64,000 nucleotides of DNA. Origin: Thelephora terrestris (Eukaryota > Basidiomycota > Agaricomycetes > Thelephorales > Thelephoraceae). Position 1 is the first letter of the stretch. Each line of letters starts with the position of its first letter. A model generated the notes under the pieces. That model ran no database searches. It was not told where the DNA came from and saw only the letters and a list, made by a program, of their open reading frames with translations. The stretch lies in NCBI GenBank assembly GCA_015956445.1, contig WIUZ02000019.1, positions 496,001 through 560,000 of the forward strand, read 5' to 3'. Made by a program: the position numbers and the translations under genes. Below are positions 22,687-34,211 of this stretch, one piece after another.

Positions 22687-24171
22687 GTGTTCGTTGGACC
22701 CACCGGGAAGCGCTGATGAATAAACTGTGTTCTGGGGTGTGCACCACTCGCATCTGGAACGTTAACGTCCGTCGGAGGTTTGTCTCATTCCGGGTGAAAC
22801 GCGTCCGATGCCGCCGCGCTGTCACGCTCCAGTGTTCGATATACATATTATATGCGCGAGAGTGCGCGATGAGTTGGGCGAGGGACGAACGATACGCATC
22901 TTGTCTTATCACGCGATAACGCGTCATTGACTTCTGCGGTCGGCGTTCCCGGCGTTGGGGATTTGTCAGCGCAGAGATCGCTTTGTGAGAGAGCTTGATG
23001 CACGCGCTCGTTGGTCGACGTCACGGTCGTGCATCGGCGATTCTCTGCGAACCTCTGTCGTCCGACGAACGCGCTCCGCATCTGATTGTGGGCCAGGCTG
23101 ATGGCCGAGCAACAACACAGAGCTCGAACGAAAGCCATCCCAACATTAATGGCTCGAATATTAAAATCCCTCTCACATTCTACGCCTATCACGGTCGCAC
23201 CACTCTTCTGGCGGTATCTTCAAGTGGTTCGCCCTCGGTTTCTGGGACACCAAGCACCGTCTTTGGTGTGCTTACCGGCGCTCTGCATGCTCTCGTCGTC
23301 GGCCTTTTTAACACTTGCGCAAGTTCACTGAAGTGATGCGTTCAGGGAGGGCTATCGGGCGAGAGGGCGCTTATTTTTATTTTTTTCCAGCCTCTTTACA
23401 ACCCCCTCGGTCGATAATGGCGAACCACTATGCATACTATGCCTTACGCCGGTCACTTTTCCGTAACCACCCTCTCGCAGCTGGGTCAAACGGGGCCGCG
23501 ACCCTGGTACTCATATCTTAGACTTACATACCCACCCAGTGTTGTGCCGTGCCCAACACTGTACCCACCCACAGCGTTCGCGGTTTTCGCGGGCCCACGC
23601 TTTCGGCTCTGATTATAAAACCGTAATGTAGGAAATTGTATCACTTGCTTTTTTGTCTTTGAACTTCCGACTTGTTCTCAGGGTAATCCCGGAAATTCTG
23701 GTGTGGATCGGGCTGTTTCTCCCCCCCGGCCAAAGCGCTGACATGTAACTTGTCCGTAAATCTCCTATGCGATGCTTAGGGACCGAGTGCATGTGATGTG
23801 ATAAACTTCCTTGAACAAAGTGGTAGGGGGATCGCAGCCAGATTTTCCACGATTTAATGATGACTGACTACCCCGTCGGAAGTATTCTCTTGGACCTATC
23901 TATACCACCAGGCTGCGGACTAACGGGAGAGTGCACGGCGAGGGCAAGTAGGTCGCTCTGGATTCGGCTTTTGGGGCCGTCATCGAATCAATCCGAGCCC
24001 CGATCGTTTTGGGGGGATGTTAAACAAAGCACCAAACGGCTCCGGGCCTTCTCAACCCGCTTCCTCGCTCGGTCCGTCTCATTTATAAGTATCGCGCATA
24101 TATTCGAGTACAATAATGGATTACAACAATTTATCGAGTTACTTTCCGGCAAGCATCCATCGTTCCTCCTT
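22687..24171. other. intergenic, no supported gene
   Basis: Open frames of about 80-115 codons occur in both orientations (for example 22995-23336 and 22848-23192, which overlap each other), but none shows a domain. The GC-rich, CpG-rich part near 22750-23300 keeps frames open by composition. Confidence 0.45.
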
Positions 24172-25469
24172 TCACAACCCTAACCACTCCAAGATCTTCT
24201 TCGACGTGTTCGTCCTATCGGGATCGCACCAAGGCAGGAACGAGTAATCGTGCGGGGCTCCGTAAGTCTCGTTATAGACCACCATATCCTCTCCCAAATC
24301 CTCCACCATCGCGTTTGCAAGTAAAAGGATCTGATCGTACAAGAGATCGAACGAGCCGTTGTCGACGAACGTTCTCGGGAACCCTTTGAAGGATATCGTT
24401 CGGGTGGGAGAGTCTGGGGTCAAACCCAGCAGGGTCGGGCTCGAGGGCGACACGTACGGGTTACGGAACGCCAGTTCGACATCCTCCGGGCGTCCCCCGA
24501 GGAACGCCTCCGTGTTCAGTCGCCTGGGACCGATGTGAATCGTCTGCAACCAGTCCCGTTCGGCGTTGATGGTCGGAGAGGATTGTGGGTCAGGCTTGTC
24601 GACGAACTGTGGGCTCGCATCTACGAACGGCGAGAGAAGGACGAGCGCAGCCGGCGCCTTGGGAAGCTTCGGTTGTTCCTCTTTGTTTGACAGGAGGTAT
24701 CTGGTGAGGGCGAGCGCCAAATTTCCACCGGCAGAATCTCCGACGACAATAATAGCCTCCTCCGAAAAGCCGAGTTTGATGAGGTAGAGATAACCCGCGA
24801 GGACGTCGATGAGCGCAGTCGGGAACGGAGCCACGGGCTTCTCTCCTGGCCCTCTCCGCCTCGTGAGCCGGTACTCGACCGCGAACGTCCGACGGAGCGA
24901 CGGGCGTGAAGAGTTTTCCAAGAAATCCTTCAAGATCCTGCTGGGCCTACCATCCGGATGCGCGGTTTCGCCGACGTAACCTCCCCCGTGGAGTTGATAC
25001 AACACCTTCTCTCCTGGGCAAGGCGGGCTTTCGAACGGCAGATTGCTGTCCTTGTGGATCCAGTACCCGGGAATGGAGATCGACTTGATGTTGCGAGCGC
25101 GGGCGAGTGCGCTGATCTCGCCGACTACCAGCTCTTCTGGAACGGCAGGAATCCAAATTCCGCCTGGGCCTTGGACGGCGGTGTGGTCTGGGTATAGTGG
25201 GCGAGGGATCACACCCCTGTATGGAGCAAGGGTTAGAACTTTCCAGAGTGGTTAGGTTATGCCAAGACTTTCCTCTGGCAAAGGGCACCCGAGTGTCGTA
25301 GCACTTGGACGCGCAGGTGACGACCGAACGTCCAATTTCCTTTCTTATCTTCGTACAGCAAGATCTGCACCCCGGACAGGAACCATCGCGGGATGTGATA
25401 CACGACCAGTGCTGTGAGTTCGAATGTGAGGCGGTAGAGTTTGAGTAGATGAGATGTTATCATGGACAT
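24172..25469 (-). CDS. alpha/beta-hydrolase, HSL-like, copy A
   Basis: Esterase/lipase-type hydrolase of the hormone-sensitive-lipase-like group (abhydrolase_3). The oxyanion-hole motif LHGGGYVGE, nucleophile elbow VGDSAGGNLAL, acid DNGSFDLLYDQ and catalytic His in GAPHDYSFLPW are all present. The first exon (25469 to about 25270) encodes an N-terminal hydrophobic segment (LYRLTFELTALVVYHIPRWF) that may anchor the protein in a membrane. The main exon runs from about 25220 to 24172. A candidate intron (AAA|gtcttg to ccatacag) separates them, but its phase does not fit the downstream frame, so the junction is unresolved. Tandem paralogue of the gene at 26432-27745. Substrate unknown. Confidence 0.75.
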
Positions 25470-25522
25470 TGTGAGAGAGAGAGAACTGTTGTGAGAGGGT
25501 TAGTACACGTACAACGGTCAGC

Positions 25523-25529
25523 TTTATAT
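25523..25529 (-). promoter_or_regulatory. TATA-like element of hydrolase A
   Basis: Minus-strand ggatataaagc lies about 55-60 nt upstream of the start codon at 25469. Confidence 0.4.
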
Positions 25530-26431
25530 CCTCTCGCGTGGGGTCTGGCACCGTCATAGCGTTAGCTAATTTAGTATTAGTAGCTCGGTCCGGAGATTAG
25601 AATGTGTGCTCACGTAGTTTTGAATGTATCCTGGGCTTCTTTTGGGGTCGGGTAAGAGCAGGGATAATGAGGTAACCATCCGTAAACGACTGCCAATATT
25701 AATCCGTGCTGAATGGACGCCGTGACTAAGCGAGAACCCATCCTTCGATGGAACCAATCCATTCCACTGTCAGGGTTTTACCGGAGGAGGGAACTCCTTT
25801 TCTACCGCATGACCACTAGTAGGTTAGACGCGCAGTTTCGAGAAATTTCAGCGATCCGACGCGACGGACGTATGGTTTATGGTTCATCTCGAAAGGACAT
25901 AGGCGCTCGTACGTGTGCCAACAGACCCACCTCTCACCGGCACCAATTGGGCATATCCCCGGGTACTGACGTCGTAGAAACATCTACGGATAGTTGTCCC
26001 GAGGGAGTCCGGTGGCAGAATGCGGGGTGTAAGTTATTAAAATCCAGGTAAAGATCTATAATTAGCTTTGAAAGAGGTCCGTTGTCACCGTTGCCTGAAA
26101 GTCGTCGTCGCTCGAGCATTAGGTTCCTGCAGCGGCGTTCTTCAATCCCGAAGAACCTCGAACACCTGCACCGGACGCCATTTTTAATCACCTCTCGATG
26201 TCCATCCAGGATCAAGTTTGGTCAATGAAAAACTCAAACACGGTACGAGGTCGCCGATCTGATAGTACAAAATTACTCGCAACGAGTGGCTGTGGAGCTT
26301 CCATGGTCTATGGTAGTGTTCGCACAAACATCTCCTGGCCTTACATAAGGCCGACACCACCGCGCCACAAAAAAGAAGAATCGCGGACTCGTAAAGAGCG
26401 TAACTTACAGGCAACATCATCATCTCTCCTT
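25530..26431. other. intergenic between the two hydrolase genes
   Basis: Upstream region of copy A and 3' flank of copy B. No further gene is recognised. Confidence 0.5.
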
Positions 26432-27745
26432 CTACAACCATAACCACTCCAAGATCTTTTTCGCCGTGTTTGGCCCATCGGGATCGCACCAAGGTAGGAA
26501 CAAGTAATCGTGCGGGGCTCCGGCGACCTCGTTGTAGACGACCATATCCTCTCCCAAATCCTCCACCATCGCGTTTGCCAGCAGCAGGACTTGATCGTAC
26601 AACACGTCGAACGACCCGTTATCGATGAACGTTCTCGGGAACCCCTTGAAATATATCGTTCGAGTGGGGGAGTCTGGGGTTAAACCCAGGAGAATGGGGC
26701 TCGCCGCCGACACGTACGGATTCCGGTACGCCAGCTCGACATCCTCCGGGCGTCCCCCAAGGAACGCCAGCGCATCTAAGCGCCTGACACCTTCGTGAAT
26801 CGGCTCCAACCAGTCGCGTTCGGCGTTTATGGTCAGCGAAGATTGTGGGCCAGGATTGTCGACGAACTGGGAGCTCGCGTCTGTGTACGGCGAGAGGAGG
26901 ACGAGTGCGGCCGGGACTTTGGGAAGCCTTCGTTCTTTCCCTTTCTTCAACAGGAGGTATCTGGTGAGAGCGAGTGCCAGATTTCCACCGGCAGAATCCC
27001 CGGCGATGATGATGTCTTCTTCCGAAAAGCCGAGTTTGATGAGGTACAGGTAACCCGCCAGGGCGTCGATGAGCGCAGTCGGGAACGGGAACTCAGATCT
27101 CTTTCCCGGCTCTCCCCACTTACTGAGACGGTACTCGACCCCAAACGTTCGACGAAACGACGGACTTGAAGAATACTTGAGGAGCTCCTTCGAAACCCTG
27201 CCCAGTATACCGTCCGGATGCGCACTTCCGATGATATACGCCCCACCGTGGAGGTGATACAACACCTTCTCTCCTGGGGAAGGCGGGCTTTCGAAACCCA
27301 GTTTGTTATCCTTGTGGATCCAGTATCCGGGAATGGAGATCGAGGTGATGTTGCGATCGCGGGCGAGCGCGCTGATCTCGCCGATTATCATCCCTTCTGG
27401 AACGGCAGGGATCCAGACCCCGGCTGGGCCCTGAACGGCGGTGTGATCTGGGACCGTCGAGTTGGGAAGCGCCAACCTGTTGTTTAAAATCAAGTGGTTA
27501 GACACACTTTCGAGCGTCCGGCTAGATATAAGGTCGCTGCGAAAAAAAAAACAGAGTACTTTCTTTTGGCGAATGCCCGAATACCGCATCACTTGGCCAC
27601 ACATGTGTCGACCGAGCGTCCAGTTCCCTTTCCTATCCTCGTACAGCAAGATCCGCATCCCGGACACGAACCATCGCGGGATGTACGCGATCATGGCTGT
27701 GATGTTGAAGACTAGACGGAGGAGTTTGAGCGCGTAGATCGTCAT
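26432..27745 (-). CDS. alpha/beta-hydrolase, HSL-like, copy B
   Basis: Paralogue of the gene at 24172-25469, closely similar throughout. It keeps the nucleophile elbow AGDSAGGNLAL, the acid region DNGSFDVLYDQ and the catalytic His in GAPHDYLFLPW, but the oxyanion motif is HGGAYIIG where copy A has HGGGYVGE. The N-terminal hydrophobic segment LLRLVFNITAMIAYIPRWF is conserved. The frame is open for 437 codons, but the stretch 27477-27559 looks like an intron (starts GTACTC, ends AACAACAG, absent from copy A). As in copy A, removing it does not restore the expected phase, so the true junction is unresolved and the mature protein is probably near 410 residues. Confidence 0.75.
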   Translation of the reverse strand: MTIYALKLLRLVFNITAMIAYIPRWFVSGMRILLYEDRKGNWTLGRHMCGQVMRYSGIRQKKVLCFFFRSDLISSRTLESVSNHLILNNRLALPNSTVPDHTAVQGPAGVWIPAVPEGMIIGEISALARDRNITSISIPGYWIHKDNKLGFESPPSPGEKVLYHLHGGAYIIGSAHPDGILGRVSKELLKYSSSPSFRRTFGVEYRLSKWGEPGKRSEFPFPTALIDALAGYLYLIKLGFSEEDIIIAGDSAGGNLALALTRYLLLKKGKERRLPKVPAALVLLSPYTDASSQFVDNPGPQSSLTINAERDWLEPIHEGVRRLDALAFLGGRPEDVELAYRNPYVSAASPILLGLTPDSPTRTIYFKGFPRTFIDNGSFDVLYDQVLLLANAMVEDLGEDMVVYNEVAGAPHDYLFLPWCDPDGPNTAKKILEWLWL

Positions 27746-28449
27746 TATTCTGGAGGGGGCTGCGGGCTCAAGAGAGAGACGAATTGTGTAGAGGAACGAG
27801 TGTGGTCATCCTGAGCATTTTAACCCCTCGGACTTCGTCGGCTGTAGTGTTCCGGTAATCAACTAGTGTCAGGTGTGGTGCGGCACATGATGATCCCACA
27901 CCTCCGGGGCTGTATGAGACCCCGCATCAGGAACAGCCGAGCCAATGAATTTTAGCCAATGGCACCGAACACTGAACGGCCGGAAGTTTGGTAGTTACTT
28001 TGCGGGTTTTGTGGGGGGAGTCCTCCCACCTCGGTTTGGGCGTCGACGTATATGGGGCATGTTTATATGTGTCTTCCCCACACCCCGCTTTCACATATGC
28101 GTCCGGCGTTGGATTTCGTCTGTTCACATGACAAAACGCGCACACTACGGCTGGTTTTCACGGCAATTTTGCTCGTGAGACTCTCTACCGCGCCTTCGTC
28201 GTGGGTGCTCTCGTTTCATGACCAGTGCTGGATGCAGAGGTGCTCTGCTGGTGATATAGGGTTTCGTTCGTGCACGTGAGGACGATGGGAAGACCTTGCC
28301 AATATTGGGAAGTACAGGCCAAGGTACAATCAACCGGGCCTGGTAAACTATGAGCCACAAGCCAGCACCCAGGTAAAAGTTAATCACCATTAGGAGAAGT
28401 TCATCAGCGATGTGATTCTTGGAATTTTACGGCCGGAGGTGATCAGTTC
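27746..28449. other. intergenic, no gene seen
   Basis: Promoter region of hydrolase B and unassigned sequence. No recognisable coding signal. Confidence 0.5.
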
Positions 28450-28803
28450 CCATAGCATCAGGGAGGGAGGGTCTTGTGGTCCTGGTCGATCAAAAGTTGG
28501 CTGTAAGTTTCGGGGCCTGCCGTGATGTTGTGATTTACGGTGCTTCCTTGGAACAAATGGTCTGCTTTGACGACAAAGCTCGACGACGACGTCGAACAGT
28601 TCCGGGGGCATGCGCACCATCCCGACCTCGCAGCAAAAGACCTCATTCGAAACGTCACGCCCACGTAGCTCTCAGTTGAATGGTGGGTTGCATCAGTGGC
28701 CGATCAAGCGGGGCAGGGACGGAGTTGTATCTCCAAAACACGATCTTCTGGCGCAATATATTCTTCAGGTATCATTTAACAGCGTACAACCTGTAACAAG
28801 GCT

Positions 28804-29787
28804 TCACTGAGTCTTTGGAACAGCTAAACCAGCCTGGACGGTAGGCCGGGCTTCGATCCTATCGAACCACGCCTTCAGACGAGGGAACTCGTCAATACTT
28901 TCAATCCCAGAAAATGTGTGGCCTTTGATCCTGTTACACTTCCGTGAGTACACACGGACGATACGAAGCGGACCTTGCGTACCATGGGAAGACGTTAATA
29001 TCAGCGATGCTGTACACACCGGTCCCAGGGCCGGCGAGCCAATCGCGGTTTTTAAGACGTATCTCAAGAACACTATAGAGACGTTTGGTCTCTTCGAGGT
29101 AACCTAAACACGCAGAAAAACGACGAGTGAGCTTCATATCTTGTAGGCAACGGGTGACTGACGTTTCTTAGCATGCGGAACGTCTTCTGGCGCAAACTTG
29201 TTGTAGTAGACTACTGAAGGGGGGTGAGTGAGTGTTTTTTATTCTTATTGGCGATTTTGACTCACGTTGTCCTTGCATGGGCCCCACACCGCCGTGCTAC
29301 AAGCAGGGGTTAGTTCGAAGTGTCGCATCAAAAGATAGGGAAACGGACGGCAAAGAAGATCCATTGCAGCATCTCGCTGTAGTCTTCCGGCTGTTTCGCC
29401 AAATCAAACCAGAGCTTGTGCTCAGGATCGTAATGTTGGGAAAGATAGAGTAGGATGGCGGCCGTCTCGAAGACGGCGAAGCCCTCCGCTCCGGTCGTGG
29501 ACGGTCTGTTTCGGTCCACCAGGACAGGAATCTTGCCGTTAGGATTCAAAGTGTCAATAAACCATGGCTCCTTCTGCTTGCCGGTTCGGAGAGCGATGTG
29601 CTCGACGCTGAAGAGGAAAGTCGTGAGGTAAAAAGCCATGGGTTCGACGAGTCGGGTGAGAGACATACTCGTAAGCGACCTTGTCGCCGTAGATGCTCTT
29701 CAACTCCTCTAAATATACTGATATTTTCTTCCCGTTGGGGGTACCTTCCGTGTAGAGGATAAAAGGAGCTTTGGCAGCGGTAGACAT
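28804..29787 (-). CDS. glutathione S-transferase, copy A, 235 aa
   Basis: Cytosolic GST of the Ure2p/Gtt-like group. Minus-strand exons 29787-29669, 29607-29349, 29296-29266, 29213-29163, 29103-28983 and 28930-28804 join in phase to 235 residues. N-terminal thioredoxin-like domain: [31 protein letters not shown], then [19 protein letters not shown]-terminal helical domain: [51 protein letters not shown]. Splice sites were set by comparison with copy B: the exon 4 acceptor is ttcag before TAG, and the exon 5 donor is the GT directly after the FPW codons. Exon 3 is only 31 nt. It differs in subfamily from the GST at 10376. Confidence 0.9.
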
Positions 29788-29915
29788 TTGTCTGTGAATC
29801 GACTAAGCAGGGGGTGAGTCGAGATATTCTGGGCGGAGATTCAAGCTTTGGTGGGAAACGTACACGCAATCTGGTTGTAGCGGTGAGGAGAAAACTCGCT
29901 CTGTACATGGGTTGG

Positions 29916-29922
29916 TATATAT
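29916..29922 (-). promoter_or_regulatory. TATA-like element of GST A
   Basis: gcatatatacc on the minus strand lies about 130 nt upstream of the start codon and is conserved at the same distance in copy B. Confidence 0.5.
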
Positions 29923-30360
29923 GCTGTTGGGGAAAGAGCTTCTTTATGTTGCGAGTGGGGTCTTAGTCAGGTTGTCGGTCACCGGTCCCGCGGTCAGGTC
30001 CCAGGCCATGGCCGCGCGGATTGGTAAGATCGATATCATCCATCACGACTCTAGACGCTCTGAGTTGAGGCGGATTTCCGCCCGCTGGCGTTGTCGTTGA
30101 CCATCTGCGGTATTGACCTACCCCTCCGCCAAAGGTACTCGAGTGTCACCGTCTAGTGGGTGTGGTTAGTCACTTCCAAACGAGAGGTGAAAGGCCGTTC
30201 ACCCATCTGCAAAGCGTCATGTCGGGAAAGCGAACAGTCGGGCGGTTGCTTCGTCTGGGATAAAGCCTGTGATTGTCAGACGTAGGCTTGAGGGCATAGA
30301 TCCACAATCCGGGAGCCATAGACTCTACGTTGAAATCACTCACAGCCGGTGGATCTTCGC

Positions 30361-30513
30361 CAGAATCCTTATACCCCATTGGTATTCAACGCCGCCCCCG
30401 GAATCGCTCCAGTAGTGATGGCGTCTCTGATGGTAACGGAGGGCACGCCGAACCTTGAGCGCGTCAAGAAATGGTCTGTGCGAGGCTGTCTGGTAGGCAG
30501 GGAGGTCAAGTAG
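30361..30513 (+). pseudogene. conserved frame tail, copy 1
   Basis: Short plus-strand frame ending TPNLERVKKWSVRGCLVGR. The same frame, with amino-acid differences but no frame break, ends the second block at 32719. It is probably the 3' end of a gene caught in the duplication. The family is not recognised. Confidence 0.35.
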
Positions 30514-31042
30514 GTGAGCCTAGGCAGGTACGTTCAGTTCCCATCAGGGAGGGAGGGTCTTGTGGTTCTGGTCGATCAGAAGTTGTGCTGTGGGGCCTAT
30601 AGTTTTCGGGTCCTGCCGTGATGTTGTGATTTGTGGTACCTCCGTGGAACAAATGCCAATCCGCTTTGAGGTCAAAGGTGACCACGACGCCGAACACCCC
30701 GGGGACTGACCACGATCCTGGTGTTGTGGTCCACTACAATGGACAGATGTGTCGTACATCCTGGATCGCCCGCGGCAGTCCAGCAAGTTCAGAGTTCCCA
30801 TCGAAACGAGACGCGATCCATCCATGCGCACCATCCCCGCCTAGGGGTTCACGCTACTTCGCAGCAGAACACCTCATTCAGAACATCGTTTCGTATGGGT
30901 TCCACGTATCTCTCAGTTGAATGAGACATTTGAATCAGTGGCCGATCAAACGGGGCAAGAACGGTTGTATCTCCCCAACACGATCTTCTGTGCAATATAT
31001 TCTTCAGTTATCATTTGACAGCGTACAACCTGCAACAATGCT

Positions 31043-32022
31043 TCATTGGGTCTTTGGAACTGCCAAACCAGCCTGGACGGTAGGCCGAGCTTCGATCCTA
31101 TCGAACCACGCCTTCAGACGAGGGAACTCGTCAATACTTTCAATCCCAGCGAATTTGTGCCCTCGAATCCTGTTACACTTCCGTAAGTACACACGTTCGA
31201 TACGAAGCAGGGCTTATTAGCATACCACGGGAAGACATTGATATCAGCGATGCTGTAAACACCAGTCCCGGGGCCGGCGAGCCAATCACGGTTCCTAAGA
31301 CGTATCTCAAGAACCCCGTAAAGACGTTTGGTCTCTTCGAGATAACCTATACGCGCGGAAAAACGGCGGGTAAGTTTTATCCTCTGGAGGGAATGAGTCA
31401 CTGACGTTTCTTAGCATATGGAATATCTTCTGGCGCATATTTGTTGAAGTGGTTTGCTAAAGGGGGGTGGGTGAGTGTCAGTTATTTGTATTGGCGGTTT
31501 TATGCACATTGTCCTTGCATGGGCCCCACACCGCCGTGCTAAAAAGAGAAGTCAGTTCCGAGTCACGCTCAAAGGAAGGGAGACGGACAGCAAAGAAGAT
31601 CCATTGCAGCATCTCGCTGTAGTCTTCCGGCTGTTTCGCCACATCAAACCAGAGCTTGTGCTCAGGATCGTAGTGTTGGGAAAGATAGAGTAGGATGGCG
31701 GCCGTCTCGAAGACGGCGAAGCCCTCCGCTCCGGTCGTGGACGGTCTGTTTCGGTCCACCAGGACAGGAATCCTGCCGTTGGGATTCAACGTGTCGATGA
31801 ACCATGGTTCCTTCTGCTTGTTGGTTCGGATGTCGATACGCTCGACGCTGAAGAGGAAAGTCGTAAGGTAAGGCATGGTTTCGACGAGTTGGGGGCGACA
31901 TACTCGTAAGCAACTTTGTCACCGTAGATGCTCTTCAACTCCTCCAGATGTACTGAAACTTTCTTCCCGTTGGGAGTACCGTCCGTGTAGAGGATGAAAG
32001 GGGCTTTGGTGGCGGTAGACAT
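31043..32022 (-). CDS. glutathione S-transferase, copy B, 235 aa
   Basis: Tandem paralogue of GST A with the same six-exon structure: minus-strand exons 32022-31904, 31847-31589, 31538-31508, 31456-31406, 31346-31226 and 31169-31043, giving 235 residues. Key segments are [68 protein letters not shown] and INVFPW then [15 protein letters not shown]. It keeps the more canonical GQ-S-N-H-F motif after exon 3, where copy A has L-V-Y-Y. The donor after exon 3 is GTGCAT, weaker than GTGAGT in copy A. Exon lengths are identical to copy A, so the duplication is intact and probably both genes work. Confidence 0.88.
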
Positions 32023-32149
32023 TTGTCTATGAATGGACTGAACAAGGGTGAGTCGAGATATTCTGGGCGGAGATTCAAGCTTTGGTGGGAAACGCACACG
32101 CAATCTGGTTGTAGCGGTGAGGAGAAAACTCGCTCTGGACATGGGTTGG

Positions 32150-32156
32150 TATATAT
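32150..32156 (-). promoter_or_regulatory. TATA-like element of GST B
   Basis: Same gcatatatacc as in copy A, about 130 nt upstream of the start codon at 32022. Confidence 0.5.
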
Positions 32157-32479
32157 GCTGTTTGGAAAGAACTTATTTATGTTGAGGTGGGGCCCTTAGT
32201 AAGGCCTGAGGTCATGGCCGCACGGATTGGTAAGATCGACATCATCGATCACGACTCTAGACGCTCTGACTCGGAGTTGAGGCGGAATTCCGACCGCTGG
32301 CGTTGATCATCTCCGGTATTGACCTACCCTTCCGCCACAGGTACTTGAGTGTCATCATCTAGTGGGCGTGGTTAGCCACTTTCCATACGAGAGGTGAAAG
32401 GCCGTTCACCCATCTGTACAGCGTCATGCTGGGAGAGCGAATAATCGGGCGGTTGCTTTGTCTAGGATAAAGCCTGTGA

Positions 32480-32719
32480 TTGTCAGACGTAGGCTTGAGG
32501 GCGCGGATCCACATTCCGGGAGCCATAGATTCTACGCTGACCCAGTCGCAGCTGGTGGATCTTCGTCAAAATTCTTGTACCCCATTGGTATCCAACACTG
32601 CCCCCGAAATTGCTTCAGGAGTGATGGCGGCACTGATGGTAAAGGAGGGCATGCCGAACCTCGAGCGCGTCAAGAAATGGACTATGCGAGGCCGTCTGGT
32701 AGGCAGGAAGGTCAAGTAG
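32480..32719 (+). pseudogene. conserved frame tail, copy 2
   Basis: Plus-strand frame of about 79 codons ending MPNLERVKKWTMRGRLVGR, partner of the frame ending at 30513. No upstream exons are recognised, and the family is unknown. It could be a relic or a real terminal exon. Confidence 0.35.
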
Positions 32720-32740
32720 GTGGACCTATGCAGTTCTGCG

Positions 32741-34211
32741 CACGGATAAGAAAGTAGTGGTGTGGGGACAGCGAACGGGTCGTTCTATTGTGGTAAAAGA
32801 AAGAATTACATGGAGAGAATGTCGCACAGTGGTTTCAGGCGATCAGAGTTCGAACGAGGGACAATGGGCGTAGAGGAGTGGGCTAATATGATGGGGCTGG
32901 AGAGGCGAGTGACTGAGAACAAGGCAGAGGAACATTGGAAGGGGGGAATAATGCGACAGATACCACCGAGCACTGGCGGGGGCACATTTGGCCGTGGTTT
33001 AGCTAAGTCGTTAGCCTTGACGCTCCGGTTCCAGCCGACGGTCCACTCATGCTGGGATCAATCCTGGGGGTAGTTTGGAAAGTGCGTAACTTTGACTATG
33101 GCTCTAGGACGCGCCTCCGAGCGTGCATGTACGGGCCACGATCTCGTGGATGACGCGTTAATCCTTGATGACTTGGGGAGATCGTCACCCAGAAACAGAG
33201 ATTACGGTAACGATGGTGTTTGTGTCGAGATAGATGGCGAATAAATCAAAAGGGGGTTAGCGGACGCAGTTAGAGATAAGACATGATATTTGTCCTTGTT
33301 AAGTGTTGCGTCACCGGTTCCATGGGTGAAGTCGACCCGGGTGGCACCCCTGGTGCAGGTGAGTAGTGTCACAGCAAGTGGTAGCCGGGTGTCAGTGATG
33401 GAGCAGGGTGAGGAAAGGGGGAGGGCCAGGGCCATCAGAGACCATGGCAATAGGCTGCGGTGCGGTTTCGCCTGATTGGACGAAGCAAATACGGTGCAGC
33501 TGGCAGAATTGGTCAGAAAATGACGATGAGATACTGTCGGTACAGTTTCGATCCACAGAAATGGGCGTTTATGGTGTTCGGGCTTAGCATTGCAGCACGG
33601 CGCACGATGACGGGCCATTCTGGGTAAACGAATTGGCAGAATATTTTCCCTCCAGAATCTTCGCGTTCTGCACCTTGGAGGTATCATTCTCCGTTCTACG
33701 GCCGCGAACCTCAATTAATCTATGGGACACGCGACATTCAGCACTGCAGCGCTTGGGCGAAAGGTACGTATGCTTACAAAAGCTCCATCTCTCGACATGG
33801 AGGGGTAACGCGTCACTTCAGCTACAGAGGTTGTGGTTGATTGCCTCATCGATTGGAGTGATGACGTTAGTGTATGCAACGAGGATCGTGACTTGTGGAC
33901 TAGGGATGCCAGATAAGTTACGTGCGGCGACACCAGCGAGCGCGGTGAGCGGTCGTGTAAGATACCGTTGTCTTATCTACATCACGAGGGAGTGGTGGTC
34001 CGGGTGCATGATAAGCGCACCCAAGCGCTCGTAGTAACGCGCGTTACCCGACATTCGCGAGGATGAATTGTATTACCAGGTGCGAGTGAGTTGACGTGCT
34101 TGCGGAGTCTTCTTCGCCATCCTCATCCAATCCCACTCTCCGGGCCATTCCTAAAATCTACATAGGCCACAAGCCATCTCTGCCTCTCACTTCCCCTCCA
34201 CCTTCTCATCC
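32741..34211. other. intergenic, no supported gene
   Basis: Frames up to 170 codons (33202-33714, minus) show no recognisable domain. The last 150 bases are the presumed promoter and leader of the sulfate permease and include a CT-rich stretch at about 34110-34210. Confidence 0.45.

Larger units (their letters stand above)
28450..30520. repeat. duplicated block, copy 1 (contains GST A)
   Basis: From gggagggagggtcttgtgg near 28463 to the frame tail ending at 30513, the order and sequence match 30545-32719. The block holds a relic on the minus strand, the GST gene, its promoter and a conserved plus-strand frame tail. Confidence 0.8.
30535..32740. repeat. duplicated block, copy 2 (contains GST B)
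   Basis: Second copy of the block at 28450-30520. The GST coding parts are offset by about 2,240 bases, and the left end by about 2,090 because of indels in the spacer. Confidence 0.8.

Noticed and set aside
22848-23336. Overlapping frames of about 110 codons on opposite strands
   Set aside because: Both are kept open by CpG-rich composition; neither shows a domain, start context or splice pattern.
31114-31401. GST copy B seemed to have lost the last intron donor and be truncated
   Set aside because: A good donor (GTATGC) directly after the FPW codons gives the normal C-terminus; the corresponding site works in copy A as well.
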